Source: an uncultured Prevotellaceae bacterium (GTDB lineage Bacteria; Bacteroidota; Bacteroidia; Bacteroidales; Muribaculaceae). From it: a stretch of 64,000 nt of DNA. A program made the position numbers and the translations under genes. Positions 1 to 8,807 of the stretch are shown here, piece by piece. A model generated the notes under the pieces. The model was not told the origin of the DNA. It saw only the letters and a program-made list of their open reading frames with translations, and ran no database searches. Location of the stretch: assembly GCA_947165675.1 (NCBI GenBank), contig CAMVBJ010000012.1:20347-84346 (forward strand). Direction: 5' to 3'. The first letter of the stretch is position 1, and each line of letters opens with the position of its first letter.

Positions 1-100
1 AAAGGAAAACAAGCAATTCAGGTCACAGCCTCAATCACGTACTCATTGAACAAAAAAACGGCCGGCTGCGCGGGCAGTCGGTCGCTCCGTGTTTTTGATG

Positions 101-172
101 TGGTACCTCCGGGGATCGAACCAGGGACACGCGGATTTTCAGTCCACTGCTCTACCACTGAGCTAAGGTACC
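101..172 (-). tRNA. tRNA-Phe (GAA)
   Basis: Read on the minus strand this folds into a cloverleaf: a perfect 7-bp acceptor stem (GGTACCT with AGGTACC), a D-arm with GCTC/GAGC, a 5-bp anticodon stem with loop CTGAAAA giving anticodon GAA, and a T-loop TTCGATC. The discriminator base is A and CCA is not encoded. The T-stem CCTGG/CCCGG has one U-C mismatch at the middle pair. It lies on the same strand as, and downstream of, the large membrane protein gene. Confidence 0.95.
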
Positions 173-236
173 TTTCAAAAGCGAGTGCAAAGATACGGCG
201 AGTTTTTAACCTGACCAAATTTTTTGGCAAAAATTT

Positions 237-1982
237 TCAAAAATCTTTTTTAATGGGCTTATCTTGGACATATAGAATCTTGCCTTGTGGATGGTAAAGG
301 GCGAACCATCGGTTTTGCCAAACCATGCGGTAGCCATTGGTTTCCATATAGCGGATGAGTGCATCCATCTTAGCTTGACTTAGGAACTTATCCTCTTGTG
401 GATACGCTTGCAAATATTGGTCGCTGGGCTCGCTCCAGTAGGGGCCAAGGTTGTTGAACTTCTGCCGTAAGATAGCAGGATGCACACCACCCATTGCGTC
501 AAGTCGGGCTGCCAGTGCCTCGGCACTGAGCAGCTCGGGCCATGAGCACCCGATAGCAGGGACAGAACCAGTCATGTGGTTGATCATGGGGATGCTACCG
601 TAACACAGGAGGGTGTCACCCTCATCGACAAACTGCATCAGTTCGGGTAACGTCTCGTTGATGATGCGGGCACGCTCGGGCGTGGTGCGAATGCCCTCAG
701 CGCCATCCACCGAGACGATTCCTGCCGTCTTGTACCACAGGTGACCACCGTCAAAGTAGGCGCCCACAGTCAACGTCTGCAACAGCCCCACAACGACAAA
801 CGCCAGCGGGAAAACGATGTTGCCCCGTCGCAACCACAGGAGAGCAGCCACTGGTGCCGCCATCCATGCAATGATGCCACCATTGTTTGTCGCACCATCA
901 CTGCCCAACGGGAATACCAGTAGCATCAACAGGCCGAGCCATGCGGCAATAGCACGAACTCCACCTTGTTTTATAATAATGTAAATAGTCCCCACAACAC
1001 ACATGACCCACAACGGGTGCATGATGTGAGATTGATGCCACATGAAGTAAAGCGTAACGGCAGCCACGAGTACATAAGCGCAATATCGTAGCAGTCCATT
1101 GTTGACATATCGCCTAACAAGCCACAAGATGACCCATAGTGCCAACATCTTAGCACCCACCAGCAGACACTGTCCATAGAAAGCGACCATCTCCATCACC
1201 AGCCCACCAGCATTGTGGCTTGCAGCACCACTCCTGCCTGTAGCGACACCCACCAGGTCGGCTATATTCTGCTTAAAGACTTCCCAGTGGCCAAGGGTCA
1301 TCATCAGTCCCACAATGGTCACCATACCGAATGCAATGCCCAGCAGCATCACGCCACATTGCCGCCAGCAGTCTTGCCAAGACCGCGGAGTGTAGAACTT
1401 GGCTACAAGCGGCATCATCACCAGGCAGCAAGCCAGCACATTAGGGATGCGCGTAAACGTGTTCACGCCCACGACTACGCCAGCCAGCAACAAGTGGCAC
1501 CATCGGCCTCCAGTGAGTCCCCGATAGGTCAATGCCAGGACGACTACCCAGAGCAGGGCACTCAGCAGGTCGTTGTTAAACGTGAATGGGAAAGCCACCA
1601 GCGACGCCACCACCATGAGGTAGCCCAGGATGACCGCTGTGGCAGGCAGAATGCGCCGTAGCGTGCAAGCCAATATCGCCATCACGCCCACATTGCACAA
1701 CACGCCGGCAACGCGCATCGCCATCCACTTGCCACCCGCGGGCAACAAGGCATTGAGCACGCCTCCCACCACACCGCTCAGGTAGTACATGAAGTTGTAC
1801 TCCACGGACTGGGGGTGCTTGAAGATGTTGTCAAAGAAAGTGAGGTAATAGCCCGAGTCACACAGGTCGATGCCAAAAGAGGCCACCACCAGTTGCCACA
1901 ACGTCAGCACCACAATGACCACCGTCACTGTGGTGCCATAGTGGCTATTGATCCATCCCTTGATATGTTGTAACAGTCTCAT
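237..1982 (-). CDS. polytopic membrane protein, GT-C glycosyltransferase-like
   Basis: About 581 residues. After a short cytoplasmic start there is a first membrane helix, then an acidic extracytoplasmic loop (DLCDSGYY near residue 40), then roughly ten further hydrophobic helices up to about residue 420, and a soluble C-terminal domain of about 150 residues. An early acidic loop between the first two helices followed by many helices and a C-terminal globular domain is the plan of GT-C enzymes that use lipid-linked sugars (GT39/ArnT-like), but I see no diagnostic motif, so the enzyme role is inference. A GTG directly precedes the chosen ATG. A Bacteroidetes -7 box (1993-2000) leaves only a few bases of leader. 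tRNA-Phe follows on the same strand. Confidence 0.6.
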   Translation of the reverse strand: MRLLQHIKGWINSHYGTTVTVVIVVLTLWQLVVASFGIDLCDSGYYLTFFDNIFKHPQSVEYNFMYYLSGVVGGVLNALLPAGGKWMAMRVAGVLCNVGVMAILACTLRRILPATAVILGYLMVVASLVAFPFTFNNDLLSALLWVVVLALTYRGLTGGRWCHLLLAGVVVGVNTFTRIPNVLACCLVMMPLVAKFYTPRSWQDCWRQCGVMLLGIAFGMVTIVGLMMTLGHWEVFKQNIADLVGVATGRSGAASHNAGGLVMEMVAFYGQCLLVGAKMLALWVILWLVRRYVNNGLLRYCAYVLVAAVTLYFMWHQSHIMHPLWVMCVVGTIYIIIKQGGVRAIAAWLGLLMLLVFPLGSDGATNNGGIIAWMAAPVAALLWLRRGNIVFPLAFVVVGLLQTLTVGAYFDGGHLWYKTAGIVSVDGAEGIRTTPERARIINETLPELMQFVDEGDTLLCYGSIPMINHMTGSVPAIGCSWPELLSAEALAARLDAMGGVHPAILRQKFNNLGPYWSEPSDQYLQAYPQEDKFLSQAKMDALIRYMETNGYRMVWQNRWFALYHPQGKILYVQDKPIKKDF

Positions 1983-1992
1983 CACAATGTGA

Positions 1993-2000
1993 CAAAGGTA
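1993..2000 (-). promoter_or_regulatory. -7 box TACCTTTG for the GT-C-like gene
   Basis: The minus strand reads TACCTTTG, a perfect TAnnTTTG. Transcription would begin about 7 bases downstream, almost at the start codon, giving a very short leader. Confidence 0.5.
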
Positions 2001-2103
2001 GCAAAAAAAATCGCGCCCAGCAGTGCCGCCCCATTTTTTTTATCAGTTTCATACCCACGAGAACAAAAAAAGCAGTAAATTCGCACTGATAATCAAACCT
2101 GAC

Positions 2104-2170
2104 GACTAGCAACTAATGACTAATGACTAACGACTAATGACTAGCGACTAATTAGTGACTAGCGACTAAA
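2104..2170. repeat. heptanucleotide tandem repeat (GACTAAT/GACTAGC)
   Basis: Nine 7-base units (GACTAGC, AACTAAT, GACTAAT, GACTAAC and so on) run up to 3 bases before the ATG of the DUF2851 gene, broken once by TAGT at 2153-2156. The repeat contains stop codons in all forward frames, so it is leader and not coding. A change in unit number would alter the leader length but not the reading frame. Confidence 0.85.
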
Positions 2171-2173
2171 AAA

Positions 2174-3454
2174 ATGGAAGGTCTCTTACAATACATCTGG
2201 CAACACAAGCTGTGGCTCAGTGAGGACATGGTGACCAACGATGGTCGCCGTGTGCGTGTCCTTGACCCTGGCCTGTTCAACACCGACTCGGGACCCGACT
2301 TCTTCAATGCCAAGGTTGAGATTGATGGGCACACCTGGGTGGGCAACGTCGAGATACACGTGCGTGCCAGCGACTGGAAGCGTCACCACCATGACGAGGA
2401 CCCGGCCTACGACAGCGTCATCCTGCACGTCGTCGAGAAGGACGACGCTCCCGTCACCCGCATCAACGGCGAGCTCATCCCCCAGGTGGAGCTCAGGGTG
2501 TCGCCCCGTTTCAACGAATCCTATGACCGCCTGGTCAACGCTCAGGTGGAACTGCCATGCGCGTCACGCCTCAAAGAGGTTCCCCAGCTCATCATCACCG
2601 AGTGGATCGAGGCTTTAGCGTTCGAACGGCTGCATGGCAAGGTGGACCGTGTGCGCGAGCTCTACGACCGCTACCACGGCAGTTGGGAAGACATCTGCTA
2701 TGCAATGCTGTCCAGGACATTGGGCTTCGGCATCAACAACGAAGCCTTTGAGCGATTGGCGCGCGTCACGCCCCTGCGCCTGTTGCACAAGCACAGTGAT
2801 TCCATCCTCCAGGTCGAGGCATTGCTCTTCGGCCAGGCAGGATTATTGAACGGAGCCCACGCCGATGACCCTTACTACCAGCAGTTGATGCGGGAATACG
2901 CCTTCCTGGCCAACAAATTCTCATTGCGCCCCATCGAGGGCACGGCATGGCGCTTGTTCCGCAGCCGTCCACAGAATTTCCCCTACCGCCGCATCGCCCT
3001 GTTGGCCCAATTTGTCCAGGGCGGTTTCAACCTGATGAACGACATCATCCAGGCCAACGATACTCAAGCCTTGCGCCAACTCTTTGACATCGAGTTAAGC
3101 GGCTACTGGACGACACACTACTCATTTGGCAAGCCATCGCCCAGTGCGGGCCGTGCACTGAGCAAAAGCAGCATCGATATCGTGCTCATCAACACTGTTG
3201 CCCCACTCTATTATGCCCGTGGCGAGATGAATGATGACTACCAGATGACCGACCGTGCCATCGCCCTGCTTGAGGACCTGCGCCCTGAACAGAACAGCAT
3301 TGTCACCCTCTTTGGCAAAGCCGGCATCAAGTGTGAGGACGCGCTCACCAGCCAAGCCCTCATTCAACTGCGTCGCAACTATTGTGAGGCCCGCAAATGC
3401 ATCTACTGCCGTCTTGGCCACCGCCTCCTCGCCACCGACGCGCGCAATCATTAA
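2174..3454 (+). CDS. DUF2851 family protein
   Basis: 426 residues that match the Bacteroidota DUF2851 family throughout: the N-terminal block EGLLQYIWQHKLW, the block DPGLFNTDSGPDFFNAKV and the block GNVEIHVRASDWKRH. Its tail has a Cys cluster (CEARKCIYCRLGHRLL). The biochemical function of the family is not established. The acidic/His-rich N-terminal half (GNVEIH, SDW, HHHDEDPAYDSVILHVV) resembles a metal-dependent nuclease-like fold, which is only a guess. It has no signal peptide, so it is probably cytoplasmic. The start is placed directly after the heptad repeat. It converges with the LRR gene pair. Confidence 0.85.
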   Translation: MEGLLQYIWQHKLWLSEDMVTNDGRRVRVLDPGLFNTDSGPDFFNAKVEIDGHTWVGNVEIHVRASDWKRHHHDEDPAYDSVILHVVEKDDAPVTRINGELIPQVELRVSPRFNESYDRLVNAQVELPCASRLKEVPQLIITEWIEALAFERLHGKVDRVRELYDRYHGSWEDICYAMLSRTLGFGINNEAFERLARVTPLRLLHKHSDSILQVEALLFGQAGLLNGAHADDPYYQQLMREYAFLANKFSLRPIEGTAWRLFRSRPQNFPYRRIALLAQFVQGGFNLMNDIIQANDTQALRQLFDIELSGYWTTHYSFGKPSPSAGRALSKSSIDIVLINTVAPLYYARGEMNDDYQMTDRAIALLEDLRPEQNSIVTLFGKAGIKCEDALTSQALIQLRRNYCEARKCIYCRLGHRLLATDARNH

Positions 3455-3506
3455 CAACTGAATATTCTGAAAAGTCTGAGGCTAACGCTCTCGTTATTAA
3501 AACTCG

Positions 3507-3536
3507 GGTCAAAAGTCCACCAGTTGACTTTTGACC
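3507..3536. terminator. hairpin between convergent genes
   Basis: An 11-bp perfect stem (GGTCAAAAGTC with GACTTTTGACC) and an 8-base loop lie between the convergent DUF2851 and LRR genes. There is no strong T-run, so it may act as a bidirectional terminator or transcript end protector. Confidence 0.6.
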
Positions 3537-3569
3537 AGATAGTCTTTAGGAAACCCTTAAATAAAACAC

Positions 3570-4931
3570 TTAGTTGCCGCTCAGGAGTTGGTCGATAAGG
3601 GCGGTCACGTCCTTGATAGTGACATTGCCGTCGCCGTCCACGTCGGCATGATAGGGATTGACCGAACCGTCATCTCCGCCTAGCAGATAGTCGATGACAT
3701 GAGTCACGTCCTTTATGGTGACCACACCATCGCCATTCGCATCGCCACTATGCTCCATCTCGACCATCGTGCCAAAGCATCTGGCAAACTGCACCTCGGC
3801 CTGATAATCCTCTAATGTTCCCGCAGGCACATGCAGCGTTCGACGATCAACATTCATGGGATTGCGGTCAAAGATGTAGTTATATAACGTGACAAGTGAT
3901 AAATCTGGCATATAGCAATACACATCATCCAATTGGAAGCAAGAATTGAATGCTCGAACTCCAATCGATGTGACCGAAGCGGGAATATCAATTTGACAAA
4001 TCGAGGTGCAGTAGCAGAAAGCTTCCGTCGGGATATATGTGATTGTGTTGGGAAGGTGAACTGTCGTGAGCCCTCTGCACTCAAGGAAAGTGCCCATGCC
4101 AAGTGAGGTCACCGAGTTAGGAATCGTAATCGACTCCAACCCTATACAACCATAGAATGCCCACCCACCGATAGCCGTCACGGTATTCGGGATAAGCGTT
4201 GAACGGCAACCAGCAAACAGCGTATTGCTGGATGTCTCGATAATCGCATTGCAGTTGTCGCGGGAATCATACACCGGGTTATCGTCATCAACGGTGAGGT
4301 TGCGAAGATTGTAGCATTGGGCGAATGCTCTGAGGCCGATGGATGTGAGCGAGGCCGGTATGTCGATACCCTCGAGAACCCGGCAGCCATTAAAGGCATC
4401 CACACCTATTGAGACGAGGGTGTTCGGAAACTCAATACCCGACAGACTGGTGCAATCAGCAAACGCAAATTCTCCCAATGAAGTCAACGAGGTTGACAAG
4501 GAAACGCTGGTAAGCGATTTACAGTCAGCAAAAGCATAATCATTGATAGAAACAACCGAGTTGGGAATATCAATGCTGGTCAAAGCAGTGCAGCCCAAGA
4601 AAGCCCTCCAGCCAATGGATATAATAGTAGATGGGAGCGTAACACTTGTAAGTTCATTGCTGTACAAGAAAGCTTCATCGTCGATTGCCACGACCTCATA
4701 AGTATTACCTCCGTAATTGACCGTCTCGGGGATAACCACATCACCACTGTAGTGAGTTATCACAGGCTCCACGATGCCCTCATCATTGAAAAAGTAATCC
4801 GTGTGATTAGTGACCGTGACTTCTCCGCTATTCAGTAAATTGTAGTAGATGCCATCGACCTCGAAGTCGTCAGCTACCATGGTCACTGTTGATGCAACCA
4901 TCATCAGTAATACAAAGAGAATCTTTTTCAT
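3570..4931 (-). CDS. BspA-like leucine-rich repeat surface protein with dockerin-like tail
   Basis: 453 residues. A Sec signal peptide (about residues 1-20) is followed by a short beta-rich segment, then about nine LRR_5/BspA-type repeats (pattern LTSIDIPNSVVSINDYAFADC), as in Treponema and Bacteroidales surface adhesins. The C-terminal 60 residues hold two calcium-loop repeats (DANGDGVVTIKDV and DVDGDGNVTIKDV) like a type I dockerin. The protein is probably secreted or surface displayed; partner binding by the tail is unproven. It lies 33 bases downstream of a second LRR gene of the same architecture and is probably co-transcribed with it. The last 70 bases are nearly identical to an orphan fragment at 6077-6150. 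Confidence 0.85.
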   Translation of the reverse strand: MKKILFVLLMMVASTVTMVADDFEVDGIYYNLLNSGEVTVTNHTDYFFNDEGIVEPVITHYSGDVVIPETVNYGGNTYEVVAIDDEAFLYSNELTSVTLPSTIISIGWRAFLGCTALTSIDIPNSVVSINDYAFADCKSLTSVSLSTSLTSLGEFAFADCTSLSGIEFPNTLVSIGVDAFNGCRVLEGIDIPASLTSIGLRAFAQCYNLRNLTVDDDNPVYDSRDNCNAIIETSSNTLFAGCRSTLIPNTVTAIGGWAFYGCIGLESITIPNSVTSLGMGTFLECRGLTTVHLPNTITYIPTEAFCYCTSICQIDIPASVTSIGVRAFNSCFQLDDVYCYMPDLSLVTLYNYIFDRNPMNVDRRTLHVPAGTLEDYQAEVQFARCFGTMVEMEHSGDANGDGVVTIKDVTHVIDYLLGGDDGSVNPYHADVDGDGNVTIKDVTALIDQLLSGN

Positions 4932-4964
4932 ATCGGGTTTTATTTCTTAATTGTGAGGTTATCA

Positions 4965-5813
4965 TTACTGAGCCCCGCTCAGGAGTTGGTCGATGAGGGC
5001 GGTGACGTCCTTGATGGAAACGTTACCGTCACCGTCCACGTCAGCATAGACTGAACTATCATTACCTTCCAGCAAATCGTCAATCAAACTTGTCACATCC
5101 TTTATGCTCAACTTGCCGTCATTATCCACATCACCTATTCCCAATTCATCTTCGATAGAGATAATCTTAGAAAACTTAGACCAAATCTCTGCCGCCATAT
5201 ACTTATGTAGAGACTCTCGAGGTACACGCAAAGTTGCTTTAGAATAAGAACTGAAACAATCTCCATAAATAACGCTGTTACCATTCTCCTCAAGTACTGG
5301 CGGTTCTATTGCTTCACAAATCACGTTAGTCAGGTTACTACACCAGCCAAAAGCAGATGGACCTATAGTCTCTACCGAACTTCCTAAAGTGACATCTGTC
5401 AGATCATAACAGAAAGAGTATGCTGCAGAAGCTATATACTTTACTGAAGCTGGAATAACAGCCCTCGTCATATCCCTGCATCCATTAAAGGCCTGGAAGC
5501 CAATGGAGATGACTGTGTTGGGTATTTCCACATAATCTAAAGAATTAGACCACGCAAAAGCGTTATCCCCTATAGATACCACTGTATAAGTCACTCCACC
5601 ATAAGTCACAGTTTCTGGAATTCTTGCGTCATACCATCCGGTATATGAGCCTAAGCCAGATTCTGGGTCATAATCAGAACCACCGTGAGTAACTTCAACG
5701 GTTCTTGAATCCAGCCTATTGTAATAAATTTCATTAACTTCAAATTGATAGGCGGTAGCAAGCGTTGATGAAAAGAGTCCCGTAATTAGGGTAAAAAGAA
5801 TCTTCTTAATCAT
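4965..5813 (-). CDS. short BspA-like LRR protein with dockerin-like tail
   Basis: 282 residues: a signal peptide (MIKKILFTLITGLFSSTLA), the same N-terminal segment as its neighbour (YQFEVNEIYYNRL versus DFEVDGIYYNLL), about four LRR_5 repeats, a linker ending in a beta-strand-like stretch (ATLRVPRESLHKYMAAEIW), then two dockerin-like repeats (DVDNDGKLSIKDV and DVDGDGNVSIKDV). It looks like a shortened paralogue of the downstream gene, with fewer repeats. Codon use is more AT-rich than the surrounding genes. The probable location is the cell surface. Confidence 0.82.
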   Translation of the reverse strand: MIKKILFTLITGLFSSTLATAYQFEVNEIYYNRLDSRTVEVTHGGSDYDPESGLGSYTGWYDARIPETVTYGGVTYTVVSIGDNAFAWSNSLDYVEIPNTVISIGFQAFNGCRDMTRAVIPASVKYIASAAYSFCYDLTDVTLGSSVETIGPSAFGWCSNLTNVICEAIEPPVLEENGNSVIYGDCFSSYSKATLRVPRESLHKYMAAEIWSKFSKIISIEDELGIGDVDNDGKLSIKDVTSLIDDLLEGNDSSVYADVDGDGNVSIKDVTALIDQLLSGAQ

Positions 5814-6015
5814 AGTCTTATTTTTTAGTTAATAATCTGAACTTTTGACACATAGGAGTTTTTTATAATAGTGCGAATATATAGAGGCTCAAACTAAAAA
5901 ACAAATATTTTCGGTGTAAAACTGAAAAATAATGTTTATTTTCAGAAAAACTGTCTAATATTTTTACATTTTAGGCACATACGGCAAAGAATAAGGGAAA
6001 CGCACTACAAACAAG

Positions 6016-6051
6016 CGGATCACTTTAGCCAGTGTCAGCTATTGTGATCCG
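6016..6051. terminator. hairpin 3' of the dockerin remnant
   Basis: An 8-bp stem (CGGATCAC with GTGATCCG) with a 20-base loop lies downstream of the orphan dockerin fragment on the minus strand. It may be the surviving terminator of a lost gene. About 200 AT-rich bases between it and the LRR gene start (5814-6015) hold no other clear signal. Confidence 0.45.
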
Positions 6052-6073
6052 TCGTTATAGTAATATGCCTACA

Positions 6074-6256
6074 CTAGTTACCGCTCAGGAGTTGGTCGAT
6101 AAGGGCGGTCACGTCCTTGATAGTGACATTGCCGTCGCCGTCCACGTCGCAGTAGGCGGGAATCTCCTCACCACCGAGCAACTGGTCAATCAAGTTGGTC
6201 ACATCGTTGATAGCAATGTTGCCTTTATCTCTTGAAAATAAAAACAGAGAGTCAAA
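6074..6256 (-). pseudogene. orphan dockerin-like tail (gene remnant)
   Basis: An open minus-strand frame without any start codon encodes KGNIAINDVTNLIDQLLGG followed by DVDGDGNVTIKDVTALID and LLSGN-stop, that is two dockerin repeats and nothing else. The upstream end of the frame is a stop codon (6257-6259). From 6077 to about 6149 the DNA matches the 3' end of the LRR gene at 3571-3643 at all but about one base. It looks like the 3' stump of a deleted secreted-protein gene, or a copy produced by recombination between tails. Confidence 0.8.
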
Positions 6257-6331
6257 TTATTTACCGACAATTGTAAAACATTTGACTCTCATGATATTAC
6301 TTAATTCCCTGGTACGGGAGAGCGTCCAGGG

Positions 6332-8767
6332 TCACACCGAGTCGGGCAGCGATGACGGCTCTTCAATCCTGAGCTTCTCGTCGGGATTGATGTCATCGGT
6401 CAAGGGCACAAACAGGGAATCATCCTCCATCTCAAGCATTGTGGAATCAAACTCCTCGACCTCGCCAATGGCCGAGCACCCTGAATAGAGGGCTGCATCA
6501 ATAGGCTCCTTGCATGGCTGGAAGCGCTGGTGATAACGCTGGAACTGCGGGTCACTCAGCACGAGTTGCAGGAAGCGTCCGCAGATGGGTAACGCCGTGC
6601 GGCTGCCCTGTCCCAGGGCACCCCAGCGGAAGTGAATCTGGCGGTACTCGCCACCCACCCATGAGCCACAGACGAGCCCAGGTGAAACTGCAACAAACCA
6701 GGCGTCGGCATGACGGTTGCTGGTACCCGTCTTGCCACCCAAGTCCACGTCATAGAGTGGACGGGTAATATAGCCGTTCAGGGCCATACCAGTGCCACCG
6801 GCATCGGTACGGCATGCCAAGAGCATCTGCTGCATGAGCCAAGCTGAGCGGTAAGAAATCGCACGTTCCTGATGGCTCGGTGCATGATAGATTTCCTTGC
6901 CGTCGCGATCCACGATACGAGTAACAATGACGGGGTCGCTACGCATACCGTCGTTGACCACAGTGCAATAGGAATTGACAAGCTCCATCAGGTCCACATC
7001 ACTGGCACCTAATGAAAGTGCCGGTTTAGGCTCCATCGGCGACTTGATGCCCATGTCACGAGCCAACTGGGCTATCTCGGCAAAACCGACCTCTGAGCCC
7101 ACACGCACGGTCACACTGTTGATACTCTGGGCGAAGGCGGCACGCAGTGTCATCTCCGCGCCTGTGAAGGTACCGTTGGCATTGGTTGGGCGCCAGTGCT
7201 CAAGTTCACGCTTTTCCTCATTATAAACAAGCGTGTCGATATACTCGTCCAGGCGACGGTCACAGGGCACAAGACCACGCTCCATGGCGGCCGTATAAAC
7301 AAACAACTTGAAAGTCGAGCCAGGCTGATGTTTGGCGCGCACCTTGTCATACTTCCATGTGTCAAAGTCCACATCGCCAACCCAAGCCTTGACATGACCA
7401 TTGCTCGGCTCCATGGCAATAAAGCCACAGTGCATGAAGTGAAGCATGTAACGCACCGAGTCCATCGAGCTCATCTCCATGTACAGCGAGTCGTTCTCGT
7501 AGTCAAACAGGTGCACCATGTGAGGTTGATTCATGTAATAGTTGACCGAGTCGAGATCATTAGGATAGCGGGCCAGCAGCTCATGGTAAATGGGCGTGTT
7601 GCGTGCCTTGTCCTCAACAAAGTTTGCAATCGGCTGGTTGTTATCATCGAGCCAGCAGTCCTGGTTACCCCAGTGACTCTTGAAATTTTGCTGCACGACC
7701 TTCATCTTCTCGCTCACCGCCTGTTCGGCATACTCCTGCATCCTGGAATCGAGCGTGGTGTAGATCTTGAGTCCGTCGCGTTCCAAGTCGAGCTTCAAGC
7801 CCCGAGCCTTGGCAATATCTTCAATCTCACGCGCCACAGCCTCGCGGAAGTAAGGTGCCACACCGTCATAATTGGTTTCAAGGGTATATTTCAAGTCGAT
7901 GGGCAACGAGGAGACGCGCTCATATTCGGCTTGAGTGAGATCACCGCGATCGACCATGTTTTTCAACACCTGGTTGCGGCGGCGCAAACTGTTCTTGGGA
8001 TTAATGCGGGGATTGTAGGTGCTTGTGGCCTTGAGTAGTCCCACGAGCACGGCGCTCTCCTCGAGTTTCAGTTTACGCGGAGTGGTCTTGAAATAGGTAT
8101 TGGCTGCGGTCTTGATGCCATAGGCATTGCTGCCGAAATCGACCGTATTGGCATACATCTCGAGGATTTCCTTCTTGCTGTAGAAGATCTCCAGCTTGGT
8201 GGCGATGATCCACTCCTTGCTCTTCATGATGAGCATCTTCACACCAGGGATATAGCCCAACAAACCCGTCGAGTAGTCGCTGCGGGTGCGGAACATGTTC
8301 TTCACCAGTTGCTGGGTGATGGTGCTCGCGCCACGGGGACGTCCATGAAGTATCATATCCTTGACCGCAGCACCCAGACCGCTGAAGTCGATGCCGTGGT
8401 GGTGGTAGAATCGCTCGTCCTCGGTGTCGATGAGCACCTGGAAGAACTGAGGGTTAATCGAGTCATAGGGGACTGGCGTGCGGTTCTCGTCATAGTACTT
8501 GCCAATGGTCTTGCCGTCGGCACTATACAAGTAGCTCGCCTCGGGATTACGTGGATGCATGATGCTGTGGGTGCTGGGCGACTTGCCAAAGAGCCACAAC
8601 AGATTGACGTCAACAGCGACGAGGTACAACAAGAACAGCACAATAAACGTACCCAGTCCTGCCAGTGTCTTCACCCACCAGGGGCGTCCGCGGTACAATC
8701 CCTTGTACCACACCTTGAAGCGGTGCCAGTTGCGGGTTATGATATTTCCTTTAGTTTGATCGTTCAT
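6332..8767 (-). CDS. mrcA: penicillin-binding protein 1A (bifunctional glycosyltransferase/transpeptidase)
   Basis: About 811 residues: one N-terminal membrane helix, a GT51 glycosyltransferase domain (TEDERFYHHHGID, then GASTITQQLVKN), an intervening domain, and a penicillin-binding transpeptidase domain with SxxK in PGSTFKLF, SxN in AQSINS and the KTGT box. It polymerises and crosslinks peptidoglycan at the outer face of the inner membrane. The ATG at 8765-8767 (MNDQTKGN) is chosen because the longer frame would begin at a TTG and overlap the upstream glycosyltransferase gene. The C-terminal tail is acidic. It is probably co-transcribed with the upstream GT2 gene. Confidence 0.95.
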   Translation of the reverse strand: MNDQTKGNIITRNWHRFKVWYKGLYRGRPWWVKTLAGLGTFIVLFLLYLVAVDVNLLWLFGKSPSTHSIMHPRNPEASYLYSADGKTIGKYYDENRTPVPYDSINPQFFQVLIDTEDERFYHHHGIDFSGLGAAVKDMILHGRPRGASTITQQLVKNMFRTRSDYSTGLLGYIPGVKMLIMKSKEWIIATKLEIFYSKKEILEMYANTVDFGSNAYGIKTAANTYFKTTPRKLKLEESAVLVGLLKATSTYNPRINPKNSLRRRNQVLKNMVDRGDLTQAEYERVSSLPIDLKYTLETNYDGVAPYFREAVAREIEDIAKARGLKLDLERDGLKIYTTLDSRMQEYAEQAVSEKMKVVQQNFKSHWGNQDCWLDDNNQPIANFVEDKARNTPIYHELLARYPNDLDSVNYYMNQPHMVHLFDYENDSLYMEMSSMDSVRYMLHFMHCGFIAMEPSNGHVKAWVGDVDFDTWKYDKVRAKHQPGSTFKLFVYTAAMERGLVPCDRRLDEYIDTLVYNEEKRELEHWRPTNANGTFTGAEMTLRAAFAQSINSVTVRVGSEVGFAEIAQLARDMGIKSPMEPKPALSLGASDVDLMELVNSYCTVVNDGMRSDPVIVTRIVDRDGKEIYHAPSHQERAISYRSAWLMQQMLLACRTDAGGTGMALNGYITRPLYDVDLGGKTGTSNRHADAWFVAVSPGLVCGSWVGGEYRQIHFRWGALGQGSRTALPICGRFLQLVLSDPQFQRYHQRFQPCKEPIDAALYSGCSAIGEVEEFDSTMLEMEDDSLFVPLTDDINPDEKLRIEEPSSLPDSV

Positions 8768-8807
8768 ATTTTCATCGTGAAGATTAAGACTCAGAGTATC
8801 CGTTGAA

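Noticed and set aside
6032..6235. 67-codon plus-strand frame over the dockerin stump
   Set aside because: The dockerin sequence is on the minus strand; the plus frame is its shadow.
7196..8038. 280-codon plus-strand frame inside PBP1A
   Set aside because: Antisense to conserved penicillin-binding motifs; no start signals.
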